A stretch of 15,809 nt of DNA from Candidatus Staskawiczbacteria bacterium (GCA_026395195.1 JAPLZD010000049.1:1-15809), one strand, 5' to 3'; positions 6,664-14,664 are shown, numbered from the stretch's first letter. Notes: generated by a model from the letters alone, not told the origin. Numbers and translations are program-made.

Positions 6664-6692
6664 ATGATACCACAAAAAAACACCGCCGGCAA
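6664..6692 (-). promoter_or_regulatory. Possible promoter lying inside the csp terminator
   Basis: On the minus strand TTGCCG (6692-6687), a 17-nt spacer, then TATCAT (6669-6664). The -35 is formed by the hairpin loop and the first stem base of the csp terminator, and the spacer contains its second arm and T-run. The -10 ends 5 nt before the ATG at 6658. Confidence 0.45.
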
Positions 6693-6704
6693 GGCGGTGT
6701 TTTT
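6674..6704 (-). terminator. Rho-independent terminator of csp
   Basis: Stem of up to 12 bp AAAAACACCGCC (6676-6687) / GGCGGTGTTTTT (6693-6704) with a 5-nt loop. Read on the minus strand it is followed by seven T. It starts about 10 nt after the csp stop. Confidence 0.85.
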
Positions 6705-6714
6705 AAATGGGCAA

Positions 6715-6912
6715 TTAAGCTTTTGTTACGTTTTTTGCCGCCGGACCCTTTGGGCCTTCCTCAACATCGAAAGTAACTGCATCACCAACTTTTAATTCGC
6801 TGAATGATACTCCATTTAAATCGTTAGAGTGAAAGAAAAGATCTTTTGCTTCGCCTTCGCGAGCAATAAATCCAAATCCTTTCTCTGTAAGATTTTTGAT
6901 TGTACCTGTCAT
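6715..6912 (-). CDS. Cold-shock domain protein (CspA family)
   Basis: A 65-aa single cold-shock (OB-fold) domain that binds single-stranded RNA or DNA and acts as an RNA chaperone in the cytoplasm. RNP1 is K11-GFGFI (11-16) and RNP2 is DLFFH (24-28). The family pattern continues with a VGDAVTFDVEEGPKGPAAKNV C-terminus (42-62). Length is normal for a CspA protein. It has its own promoter overlapping the end of typA, a leader of about 70 nt without a convincing SD, and its own terminator, so it is monocistronic. The leader is long for this compact genome and could carry temperature-responsive structure, as in E. coli cspA. Confidence 0.95.
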   Translation of the reverse strand: MTGTIKNLTEKGFGFIAREGEAKDLFFHSNDLNGVSFSELKVGDAVTFDVEEGPKGPAAKNVTKA

Positions 6913-6986
6913 GTGTATATAATTTTTTTTATTTACCCTTGCTAAAAAACCCGACCCCGTTTCTTAATTAACTACAAGTTAATCTA

Positions 6987-7015
6987 ATCTTAACATAAGA
7001 TTACCCCTATGTCAA
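6987..7015 (-). promoter_or_regulatory. Sigma70-like promoter of csp, overlapping the typA stop
   Basis: On the minus strand TTGACA (7015-7010, exact consensus), a 17-nt spacer, then TAAGAT (6992-6987) with an extended -10 TG. The -35 box overlaps the typA TGA stop at 7014-7012. Predicted start near 6980, leaving a leader of about 70 nt. Confidence 0.7.
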
Positions 7016-8844
7016 TAATCAAACTTAACCCCAAGCGCTTCCCTTTCCGCCCTCTTGGAATCAACTTCTTTTAAGTGCATTTTCCTTATGCGAATGTTTT
7101 TGGGCGTTACTTCCACAAGTTCATCGTCGCCAATATATTCTAACGCATCTTCCAGCCCCATTGTTCGCGGAACATTGAAATGTTCCGTATTTCCTTCTCC
7201 TTTTGACCGCATATTAGAAAGTGCTTTTTCTTTGCAGACATTTACTCTTATATCATTTGGCCTTGAGTTTTGTCCCACAACCTGGCCTTCGTAAACTTCC
7301 GCCCCCGGAGAAAAAAATAATTCCCCCCTGTCTTGCACGTTTCGAAGTCCATACATGTTTGTGGGGCCGGTGTCAGTGGAAACCAAAGATCCATGGTCTC
7401 GATCTCGCCAATTTCCGGGGTCGCTCATATATTGGAAAAAAATAGTATTCATTATTCCAAGACCCTTTGTATCGGTTAAAAATTCGTTTCTATACCCGAA
7501 TAATCCGCGTGTTGGAATTATAAATTCAAGCAAAATTATTTCGCCGTTTATCCGCATTTCTTTCAGCTCTCCTTTTCGTTCGCCCATTTTCTGCATAACA
7601 ACTCCCTGATATTTTTCTGGAACCTCAATAAATATTTTTTCGTACGGAGTCATCTTTTTTCCTTTTATTTCCCTGTCAATTACCTGCGGACGCGAAACCT
7701 GAAGCTCAAAACCCTCCCGGCGCAATCTCTCAATTAAAATTGCCAAATGTAATTCTCCGCGTCCTGAAACAATCCAATTATTTTTATCGTCTTCTACAAC
7801 CCTCAAAGAAACATCCGTTTCCAGCTCTTTAAATAATCTTTTTCTAATTTGCATTGTTGTTGAAAACTCCCCCTCTTTTCCTGCAAACGGCGAGCTGTTT
7901 ACCATAAAGGTCATTTTTATGGTCGGCTCCTCAATGTTAATCAATGGCAAGGCTTCCGGACTTTCAGGGTCGGCAATTGTTTCTCCAATTGTTACTTCAG
8001 GAATCCCAGCAATAGCGCAAATATCCCCGGCTTTTATTTCTTCTGCTTCAACTCTATTCAACCCCAAAAATGTCATTAAAGAAATTATTTTGTATTTTTT
8101 CTGAACGCCTTGCCTGTTGATATGAGTTATTTCCTGACCTGCTTTTACTGTTCCGTTGTAAACTCTGCCAATTGCAATTCTTCCCTTAAAGTCATCGGCA
8201 ATCAACGAGGTCACCAGCATTTGTAAGGGTTTTGTCGGGTCTGCAATTGGAGAAGGAATGTGTTTTACAATTGCGTCAAAAATTGGATTAATATTTTCCA
8301 TTTTTGATAAATCGGGGTCAAGACCCGCTTTTCCATCTCTGCCACAGGCGTAAATTACAGGAAAATCTAAACTATGATCGCCGGCTCCCAATTCTAAAAA
8401 TAATTCATAGGTTGCCTCTAAGGCAAATTTCGGCCGGGCATCTTTTTTGTCTATTTTGTTTACAACCACAATAATTTTATGGCCCATTTCCAAAGCTTTT
8501 TTCAAAACAAATCTTGTTTGGGGCATTGGACCTTCTTTGGCGTCAATTAAAAGCAAGCAGCCGTCTGCCATGTTCAAAACTCTTTCCACTTCTCCGCCAA
8601 AGTCAGCGTGTCCCGGAGTATCAATAATGTTTATTTTTATTTCTCCATATTGCACAGAAGCATTTTTCGAAAAAATGGTAATCCCTCTTTCTCTTTCCAA
8701 TTCATTGCTGTCCATAATCATTTCCTGGTTTATAACATCTTTATTCAAGTGGGTTTTTGACTGCCTTAAAAGCGCATCCACCAGTGTGGTTTTCCCGTGG
8801 TCAACGTGGGCAATAATAGCAATATTTCTTATATTTGTAGACAT
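7012..8844 (-). CDS. typA: Ribosome-associated GTPase TypA/BipA
   Basis: A translational GTPase related to EF-G and LepA, 610 aa (the usual family length); it binds the ribosome and supports 50S assembly and growth in cold or stress. GTPase motifs: G1 AHVDHGKTT (12-20), G2 region RERGITI (51-57), G3 DTPGH (75-79) and G4 NKID (129-132). Later family signatures are also clear: the PEVTIGETIADPE stretch, GRGELHLAILIERLRREGFE in domain III, the TRGLFGYRNEFLTDTKG region, and the C-terminal RIRKMHLKEVDSKRAEREALG typical of BipA rather than LepA. The stop is TGA. It is divergent from the DEAD-box helicase gene, another ribosome and cold-linked function, and followed by csp. The promoter is near-consensus and there is no SD. 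Confidence 0.97.
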   Translation of the reverse strand: MSTNIRNIAIIAHVDHGKTTLVDALLRQSKTHLNKDVINQEMIMDSNELERERGITIFSKNASVQYGEIKINIIDTPGHADFGGEVERVLNMADGCLLLIDAKEGPMPQTRFVLKKALEMGHKIIVVVNKIDKKDARPKFALEATYELFLELGAGDHSLDFPVIYACGRDGKAGLDPDLSKMENINPIFDAIVKHIPSPIADPTKPLQMLVTSLIADDFKGRIAIGRVYNGTVKAGQEITHINRQGVQKKYKIISLMTFLGLNRVEAEEIKAGDICAIAGIPEVTIGETIADPESPEALPLINIEEPTIKMTFMVNSSPFAGKEGEFSTTMQIRKRLFKELETDVSLRVVEDDKNNWIVSGRGELHLAILIERLRREGFELQVSRPQVIDREIKGKKMTPYEKIFIEVPEKYQGVVMQKMGERKGELKEMRINGEIILLEFIIPTRGLFGYRNEFLTDTKGLGIMNTIFFQYMSDPGNWRDRDHGSLVSTDTGPTNMYGLRNVQDRGELFFSPGAEVYEGQVVGQNSRPNDIRVNVCKEKALSNMRSKGEGNTEHFNVPRTMGLEDALEYIGDDELVEVTPKNIRIRKMHLKEVDSKRAEREALGVKFDY

Positions 8845-8867
8845 TTAATTTTTTATGCTAAAACATT

Positions 8868-8896
8868 ATTATATAATAAAAAGTGCCTTTGGTCAA
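8868..8896 (-). promoter_or_regulatory. Near-consensus promoter of typA
   Basis: On the minus strand TTGACC (8896-8891), a 17-nt spacer, then TATAAT (8873-8868). Predicted leader about 17 nt, lacking an SD. Confidence 0.75.
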
Positions 8897-8923
8897 ATGC
8901 CAGAAAAAAGCCGGCTATTTTAA

Positions 8924-8952
8924 TTGACATTTTAATAATCTTATTATATAAT
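8924..8952 (+). promoter_or_regulatory. Perfect consensus promoter, leaderless, of the DEAD-box helicase gene
   Basis: TTGACA (8924-8929), a 17-nt spacer and TATAAT (8947-8952) match the sigma70 consensus at all 12 positions. The ATG at 8960 begins 7 nt after the -10, right where transcription should start, so the mRNA is predicted to be leaderless. Confidence 0.85.
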
Positions 8953-8959
8953 TATATAT

Positions 8960-10159
8960 ATGATTAATAATGAACTAAATTTCGGCGGGCTTGGCATAGC
9001 TCCAAAATTATTGGAAAAGCTCACTAATATGGGATTTAAATCCCCCACTCCAATCCAGCACAAAACAATTCCTATAACCATAGAAGGAAAAGATGTAATT
9101 GGAATTGCCCAAACTGGCACCGGCAAAACCCTGGCTTTTGGAGTTCCAATGATTCAAAGAATTTTACAATCTAAAACCGGCAAGGGCCTGATTGTTTTGC
9201 CAACCCGCGAGCTTGCTATACAAGTTGACGAAGCTTTAACAAAAATAGGCAAAGAATTTGGCTTAAAAACCGCGGTGCTAATCGGCGGCGCTTCCACCTA
9301 TGTGCAAATAAACGCGCTTCGCGCCAATCCGCACATTGTAATTGGAACACCGGGAAGAATTAATGACCTTATTTTGCAACGCGCCTTGCATTTGCATGGC
9401 GTTAACATTTTGGTTTTAGATGAAGCTGACAGAATGTTTGATATGGGGTTTGCCCCGCAAATTAAGAAAATTCTCCAGTCGGTTCCTACGAATCGCCAGA
9501 CAATGCTTTTTTCTGCAACAATGCCGGACAACATCGCAAAAATTGCTTCTGGCCACATGAAGTTGCCGGTTAGAATTGAAATAGTAAAACAAGGAACCCC
9601 CGCAGAAAATGTTGAACACGAACTTTTTGTTGTCCCAAAAAATCAAAAAATGTCTCTCTTAAAAAATTTACTTGCAGAATACAAAGGAAGCGTTTTGGTC
9701 TTTATAAGAGCCAAGCACAGCGCAGGAAAAATTTGCAGAGACCTAAGAAATGCCGGCGTTTTAGCCACTGAAATTCACTCAAACAGATCTTTAAACCAAA
9801 GAAAAGAAGCCATGGAAGGCTTCAAATTTGGCAAATACCGCGTAATGGTGGCAACAGACATAGCGTCCAGGGGAATTGATGTTAAGGGCATTGAGCTGGT
9901 TATAAACTACGACCTTCCTGAAAATCCCGAAGATTATGTGCACAGAATTGGCAGGACCGGCAGGGCCGGAATGTCCGGCAAAGCTATTTCTTTTGCTATG
10001 CCCGACCAAGGATCAAAAATTAGGGAAATTGAAAGATTAACCAATCTTTATTTACCGATTATAAAATTGCCCGAAGGCTTGCATGTAGCAGCTGCTCCAA
10101 CGAATAATTACAGCCCTCAAAACAACAGAAATCGTAATCGCTACTCCCGCAGAAGATAA
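8960..10159 (+). CDS. DEAD-box ATP-dependent RNA helicase (RhlE-like)
   Basis: A 399-aa RNA helicase with the two RecA-like domains complete. Q motif PTPIQ (29-33), motif I AQTGTGKT (50-57), Ia PTREL (81-85), Ib TPGR (130-133), II DEAD (154-157), III SAT (185-187), IV VFIR (247-250), V ATDIASRGID (298-307) and VI HRIGRTGR (328-335). After about residue 370 there is only a short, disordered Asn/Arg-rich tail ending in YSRRR, as in RhlE-type helicases; no DbpA or CsdA C-terminal RNA-binding domain. The probable role is ribosome assembly or unwinding of RNA in the cold. The start is set by the consensus promoter 7 nt upstream. It ends 10 nt before the end of the convergent cysteine synthase remnant, with no visible terminator between. 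Confidence 0.96.
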   Translation: MINNELNFGGLGIAPKLLEKLTNMGFKSPTPIQHKTIPITIEGKDVIGIAQTGTGKTLAFGVPMIQRILQSKTGKGLIVLPTRELAIQVDEALTKIGKEFGLKTAVLIGGASTYVQINALRANPHIVIGTPGRINDLILQRALHLHGVNILVLDEADRMFDMGFAPQIKKILQSVPTNRQTMLFSATMPDNIAKIASGHMKLPVRIEIVKQGTPAENVEHELFVVPKNQKMSLLKNLLAEYKGSVLVFIRAKHSAGKICRDLRNAGVLATEIHSNRSLNQRKEAMEGFKFGKYRVMVATDIASRGIDVKGIELVINYDLPENPEDYVHRIGRTGRAGMSGKAISFAMPDQGSKIREIERLTNLYLPIIKLPEGLHVAAAPTNNYSPQNNRNRNRYSRRR

Positions 10160-10169
10160 ATTTAAAAAA

Positions 10170-11052
10170 TTATTTGCTTAAATATCTTTCTCCTCTATCG
10201 GGAAAAATTGTAACTACATTCTTATATTTTTTGCTAAATTTTAATGCTGCAAGCATATTTGCTCCCGAGCTTATGCCCACCAAAACTCCGTTTCTGCAAG
10301 CCAATTCATTCATTTTATTTATGGCATCCTGGCTTTTTACAGCGATAATTTCATCAATCAGGTCAATATTATCTTCTAATATTTTAGGCACAAATCCTTC
10401 ACCTATCCCCTGGATTTTATGTGAACCCGGCTTTTTGCCGGACAACACCGCTGATTCTGCCGGCTCAACAACTACAATTTTTACGTTTGGATTTTTCTCT
10501 CTCAACGCCAGAGCTACTCCTATTAAAGCCCATCTGCTTTATAATCTCCTGCCCCAAACCTTTTCTGTGGGCTTCAAAATTATCTGGATTTTCAAATTGC
10601 CTGGGTAACCAGGCTTTTTTATTTTTGCTTATTACTTCTTTATATTTTTTCATAGCGCCGGCCATATCTTCCTTTGCCGGAGTCAAAATAATTTTACCTC
10701 CGAACGCTTGAATCATTTTTCGCCTTTCTATGCTCATTGATTCGGGCATTATTGCAGTGAATTTATAACCTCTAAGCGCAGACGCCATAGCAAAAGAGAT
10801 TCCGGTATTTCCGGAAGTTATTTCAATTATTTCGCTGCCCGTCTTTAATTCGCCTCTTTTTTCTGCTTTTGCCAGCATATAACAAGCCATTCTGTCCTTA
10901 ACGCTTCCGGTGGGGTTGGTTGTTTCAAGCTTGGCATATATGTTTTCAATTTTTATTAAGGGAGTATTGCCAACTACGCAAAAAATATCGCGCGATTCGT
11001 CCTGAGTTAAATTTTGTTTTCTATTTTTTTCCACATCTTTATTCTCTGACAA
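10170..11052 (-). pseudogene. cysK: Cysteine synthase (O-acetylserine sulfhydrylase), broken by an internal deletion
   Basis: Two frames together make one PLP-dependent CysK/CBS-family protein. The N-terminal frame (11052 to 10465) has VGNTPLIKI, NPTGSVKDRMA with the PLP lysine, TSGNTGISFA (substrate loop) and the QFENPDNFEAHRKGLGQEI region. It then shifts out of frame after KQMGF. The C-terminal frame (in phase from about 10525) carries IGVALALREKNPNVKIVVVEP, GIGEGFVP and GISSGAN and ends at 10170. The stretch that should lie between, holding the PLP phosphate-binding loop (GTGGT in the family), is missing. From family spacing about 40-45 bp were lost near 10521-10526, a number not divisible by three. 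The N-terminal frame starts with TTG and overlaps otsB by 14 nt. Last gene of the trehalose operon. Confidence 0.88.
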
Positions 11053-11806
11053 GCTGCAATAGAAGTTTATTTATTTCACTTGCCTTTACAAAATAATCCG
11101 CCGAGCTTTGCTTTTTTTTACCCACGCGCACGGTTATGCCTTTTCGCAAAGCCTTAAAAGCATCTTCGTCTGTTTTATCATCCCCTACATAAAAAGTGGC
11201 AAAATGGCAATGATTTTTCTTTTCTAAATATTTTACTAAAAATTTTACGAATGTTCCCTTATTCCAATTAATTTTGGGGCGTATTTCTATAACCTTTTTC
11301 CCCTTAATCGCGCGCAGCGACTTTTCTTTGCGCAAAACAGAAATAATTTTCTGAATTAAGCTTCTGCTGTTTTTCTTATCAAGCAGGCGGAAATGTACAG
11401 ACAGCGTTGACAATTTGTCTTCTAAAAATGCTCCGGGGTAATGTGCAATTAGTTTTCTTAAATTTTTTTTAGTTGATAATAATTTTTTCCTTATGCCGGG
11501 GCTGATTTTAGCAGATTGCTTTTTTGCGCCAATTTGCCACTCAAATCCATGGTTTCCTGCATAAATTAAGTTTGGCAGCCCGACTTTAGACTTAACATCA
11601 AAAAGAGCTCGTCCGCTGATTACAGCAATATAGAAATCTTTGCTTAATTTTTTTAGTAAATCTCTTGTAGATTTTTTTAAATAAGCGTCTTTAGGGGTTT
11701 TGGCTATTTTAGATAGTGTTCCGTCAAAATCAAACATTAATATACAATTTTTTCCTTCCCGCATTTTTTTCTTTATTTCCGGCAAGCAATTAAAAAAATA
11801 TTTCAT
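11039..11806 (-). CDS. otsB: Trehalose-6-phosphate phosphatase
   Basis: HAD-superfamily phosphatase of 255 aa that converts trehalose-6-phosphate to trehalose in the cytoplasm. HAD motif I is DFDGTLS (26-32), with D26 the nucleophile and D28 the acid/base; motif II is in ISGR (63-66); AGNHGFEW (83-90) is a cap-region OtsB signature; the lysine of motif III is K184 in WNKG; motif IV is GDDKTDEDAF (208-217). Length is normal. The ATG lies 3 nt after the otsA stop, so the pair is co-translated and the product of one enzyme is the substrate of the other. The protein is unusually Lys-rich (repeated KKK), which raises its charge but leaves the active site intact. Confidence 0.95.
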   Translation of the reverse strand: MKYFFNCLPEIKKKMREGKNCILMFDFDGTLSKIAKTPKDAYLKKSTRDLLKKLSKDFYIAVISGRALFDVKSKVGLPNLIYAGNHGFEWQIGAKKQSAKISPGIRKKLLSTKKNLRKLIAHYPGAFLEDKLSTLSVHFRLLDKKNSRSLIQKIISVLRKEKSLRAIKGKKVIEIRPKINWNKGTFVKFLVKYLEKKNHCHFATFYVGDDKTDEDAFKALRKGITVRVGKKKQSSADYFVKASEINKLLLQLVRE

Positions 11807-11809
11807 AAA

Positions 11810-14032
11810 TTAGTCCAGGCTGGCCACAGCCTTCATAAACTCGGCCGACCATCTGTACACGTTGTAATTTTTTAGTGCCTGGCGCATTTTTTTCATTCGA
11901 GAGTGCTGTTGAGTTGAGGGCATATTTAAGGCTTCCGATATAGATGAGGCAGTTTGTTCCGCCGAATAAGGATTAATTATAATAGCTCCTTTCAGTTCTT
12001 TTGAAGCTCCTGCAAATTGGCTTAAAATAAGAACTCCCGATTCATCATTTCTGGCCGCAACAAACTCTTTAGACACCAAATTCATGCCGTCATGCAGAGG
12101 TGTAACCAAGCAAAAATCTGCCTGGCGATATAATAAATTTAATTCCTCGTGGCTTAGATGTTCTTTAACCAAAATTATCGGTTTCCAGCCGTTTTTCTGA
12201 AATTTTTCATTAATCCTTTCGGTCTGAGCTGTAACTTCCTCATTAAACTGGCGGTATTTTTCCACTTCCTCTCTGCTTATGGGCGCTATCTGTAAAAATG
12301 TAAACTTTTCTTTGTATGCCGGATACAATTCAAGGAAAAACTCAACGCCTTTAAGCCTTTCTAAAATACCTTTTGTATAATCTAGTCTGTCTACTCCCAA
12401 TCCGATATATTCAGTTTTCACTCCGAATTTTTCCAGAAATTCTTTTCCTTTTTTTATTTCTGATTTTTTATCTTCGCCCGATGCAAAAGCTACACTTATG
12501 GGAAACGGCCTTATATGGGTTACGTGGCCCTTAAATGTAATTGAAAACTGCTCCAAATCCACTATCGACTCAATTTCCTTGCCGACTGTTTCCATGAAAT
12601 TATTGCAGTATTGCTGAGTATGAAAACCAATAATATCTGCCCCCAACATGCCTTCAAGTATCTCCTTGTGTTGCGGGCAAATATTAAAAACTTCCGGGCT
12701 TGGCCACGGAACGTGCCAAAATAACCCTATTTTTGCATCGGGCCGGCTCTTTTTTATCATCTGGGGCAAAATAGCAAAATGAAAATCCTGCACCAAAACC
12801 AGAGGTTTTTCTACTTTCTCAATTTCCTGCAATAAGTTCTGCGCAAATTTTCCGTTTACTCTGCGATATTCCTGCCAATCCTCTTTCCTAAAAATCGGGC
12901 GATTGTGCACGTTGTGGCACAAGGGCCAAAGAGCCTCATTGGAAAAACCGGCATAAAATCCTTTTCTTTCTTTTTCTGAAATCCAAATTCTCTTTAGGGT
13001 ATATTTCGGGTCATCCGGCGGAACCTGTATTTTGCCGTTTGCATCGGCTGTTTCTTTGTCTGCATCGCCCGTTGCCTGGGCCAGCCAAACTCCGCCGCAC
13101 GATTCCATAACCGGCTCAACAGCCGTAACCATGCCGCTGGCCGGAACAGAGCATATAATTTCATTTTTTATATGGCTGTGCACATACGGCTCGCGATTAG
13201 AAACTGCAAAAATTTTTCTGCCTTTTAAATAAGTTTTTACAAATTCCTTTAATCTTTCCGCTGTCCATGGAGTATCCAATTTTTCCATTCTCAATCTTGC
13301 CTCTTCTGCAGCAGCCAATCTGGCTTTCGACAAACTATCTGATATTTTGGAAATTTCTTCAGCTAACGGTTTGAAAAAGGAATGTTTTTCAAAGCCGGCC
13401 ATCCCCTGTTCTATGTTGCCAGAACGAATTGCTTTTATAGATTTAATCATTTTTAAAATTGGCCTGAAGATCAACCACCTTAAAACAAAGACTGCGGCTA
13501 TAGCAAAAATCAACACCTGTAAGAATAAACGTAAAAGATTTGTTGTCCAAATATTGGTCAGGTCTGATCCTATATAATCAGCGTTCTGCACAACCATAAT
13601 TGCCCCAATAACTGCGTCATCTTGGTGCATTGGGTTAATAAATTCGTAAATTTTGCTGTTTTCTATGGTTGCAAAATTTCCTGATGCGCTGTCTGCATCC
13701 ATAACCGGAGTCGGCTTGGCATTATTAACTATTTCTTCCGATAAGCCGGCTGAGGAAGCCACAACATTGCCCTTATTGTCATATACCGCCAAACCCATTA
13801 ATCTTTGCTTGTCAGTAAATTTGTCTAAAATTTTCTGCAAGGATTCAATGGATTTTGCAATATATATGGGTTCTATTGATTCCTTAAAACTTTCTGAAAG
13901 AATTTGTGTTCTATATTTTAAATCAGCAAGCAATGATACTTGCTGTTCGTGTACCTGAAAAACAGTAAAACCAAGCACTATTATGCTGGTTAAAACTAAT
14001 GCTCCTATAATAATTGACCAAAATTGATCCAT
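11810..14032 (-). CDS. otsA: Membrane sensor-HAMP-trehalose-6-phosphate synthase fusion
   Basis: A 740-aa protein; the GT20 synthase (about 272-740) makes trehalose-6-phosphate from UDP-glucose and glucose-6-phosphate. It is preceded by a complete sensor module: TM1 (about 7-26), an outer domain (27-165) with a Cache/PAS-like pattern (GLAVYDNKGNVVASSAG at 80-96, then VIGAIMVVQNADYI), TM2 (168-188), and a HAMP-like linker starting at FRPILKMIKSI (189-199), then a coiled coil to about 252. Synthase residues by alignment to E. coli OtsA from memory: SNR (278-280), W369 in LWP, D416 in QDFH, H440, DRLDYTKG (548-555) with R549 and K554, and DGMN..SKE (648-656) with D648 and E656. The usual GGL loop near the N-terminus is SGM (299-301), followed by a GDADKE insert, marking a divergent subfamily. 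29 nt after the MFS gene. Confidence 0.93.
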   Translation of the reverse strand: MDQFWSIIIGALVLTSIIVLGFTVFQVHEQQVSLLADLKYRTQILSESFKESIEPIYIAKSIESLQKILDKFTDKQRLMGLAVYDNKGNVVASSAGLSEEIVNNAKPTPVMDADSASGNFATIENSKIYEFINPMHQDDAVIGAIMVVQNADYIGSDLTNIWTTNLLRLFLQVLIFAIAAVFVLRWLIFRPILKMIKSIKAIRSGNIEQGMAGFEKHSFFKPLAEEISKISDSLSKARLAAAEEARLRMEKLDTPWTAERLKEFVKTYLKGRKIFAVSNREPYVHSHIKNEIICSVPASGMVTAVEPVMESCGGVWLAQATGDADKETADANGKIQVPPDDPKYTLKRIWISEKERKGFYAGFSNEALWPLCHNVHNRPIFRKEDWQEYRRVNGKFAQNLLQEIEKVEKPLVLVQDFHFAILPQMIKKSRPDAKIGLFWHVPWPSPEVFNICPQHKEILEGMLGADIIGFHTQQYCNNFMETVGKEIESIVDLEQFSITFKGHVTHIRPFPISVAFASGEDKKSEIKKGKEFLEKFGVKTEYIGLGVDRLDYTKGILERLKGVEFFLELYPAYKEKFTFLQIAPISREEVEKYRQFNEEVTAQTERINEKFQKNGWKPIILVKEHLSHEELNLLYRQADFCLVTPLHDGMNLVSKEFVAARNDESGVLILSQFAGASKELKGAIIINPYSAEQTASSISEALNMPSTQQHSRMKKMRQALKNYNVYRWSAEFMKAVASLD

Positions 14033-14061
14033 TGTTTTAGGTTAAAATTGAGAGATTATTT

Positions 14062-14658
14062 TTATAAAACTTCCCGGGGAAGCTTCCATATATATATTCC
14101 AAGCAGAAAACATATAAAAGACATTCCTATAAAAACAATGGGGTATCCTATCTCCTGAATTAAGATACCGCCCACAAGCGCAGCTAAACCTGCAGCTATG
14201 GCAGCAATGCCTTCCCATTGCCCCCACTGCACAATAGAATCTTCTTTACTGGTGTGTGCGCTATATACAGCGTCAAAGGCCGGCGTGCCAAGAGCAGCGC
14301 CAACGCCCCAAAGGACTTGAGTAAAAATCAGCTGGGCGATACTGCCCATGAAAGCATAGCTTAAAAAAACCAATCCTCGGATTAAATATCCTAATGCCAA
14401 TAATAATTCCTGCTGTTTTACTTTCAATTGCCACTTGCCAAACAGAAGGGTTAAAACTCCGGCTACAATAGAAAATACTGCCCATGAAAAACCTGCAAAA
14501 GCAATATTCCCGCCTATTTTCTGCACAAAAATTGCGTAAAAGGGCGCCAGCAAGCCTATAACAAAAACCATCACAGTATTGACTGTAATTAAAATTCGTA
14601 GCGCTTTGTTAAAGCCCTTTTGGGGCAATATATAACCAAAAATTTGCTTTAAGCTCAT
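14062..14658 (-). CDS. Half-size MFS transporter (six membrane helices)
   Basis: A 198-aa membrane protein equal to the N-terminal half of a major facilitator. Six helices at about 20-45, 53-72, 84-101, 108-130, 148-168 and 172-193. Residues 46-88 hold an MFS-like helix 2-3 stretch, with GKW in the 2-3 loop, and WGVGAALGTPAFDAVYSAH (117-135) is the typical motif region in helix 4. It ends naturally with KLPREVL and TAA; the C-terminal six helices are absent, and the next gene starts 30 nt on, so there is no remnant. It may work as a homodimer, or with another half, or be a decayed protein. First gene of the operon with otsA, otsB and cysK, transcribed from a leaderless promoter. A link to trehalose or osmolyte transport is possible from context only. 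Confidence 0.8.
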   Translation of the reverse strand: MSLKQIFGYILPQKGFNKALRILITVNTVMVFVIGLLAPFYAIFVQKIGGNIAFAGFSWAVFSIVAGVLTLLFGKWQLKVKQQELLLALGYLIRGLVFLSYAFMGSIAQLIFTQVLWGVGAALGTPAFDAVYSAHTSKEDSIVQWGQWEGIAAIAAGLAALVGGILIQEIGYPIVFIGMSFICFLLGIYIWKLPREVL

Positions 14659-14664
14659 AATCCC

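Noticed and set aside
7012..7014. UGA recoded as glycine (as in some CPR lineages)
   Set aside because: TGA ends typA at the usual family C-terminus, and no in-frame TGA occurs at conserved Gly sites.
8447..8848. 133-codon plus-strand frame inside typA
   Set aside because: It lies entirely opposite the conserved GTPase domain of TypA and has no promoter.
10465..10540. Programmed frameshift in cysK
   Set aside because: No slippery site with a structure was seen, and a whole conserved loop is missing, which frameshifting could not restore.
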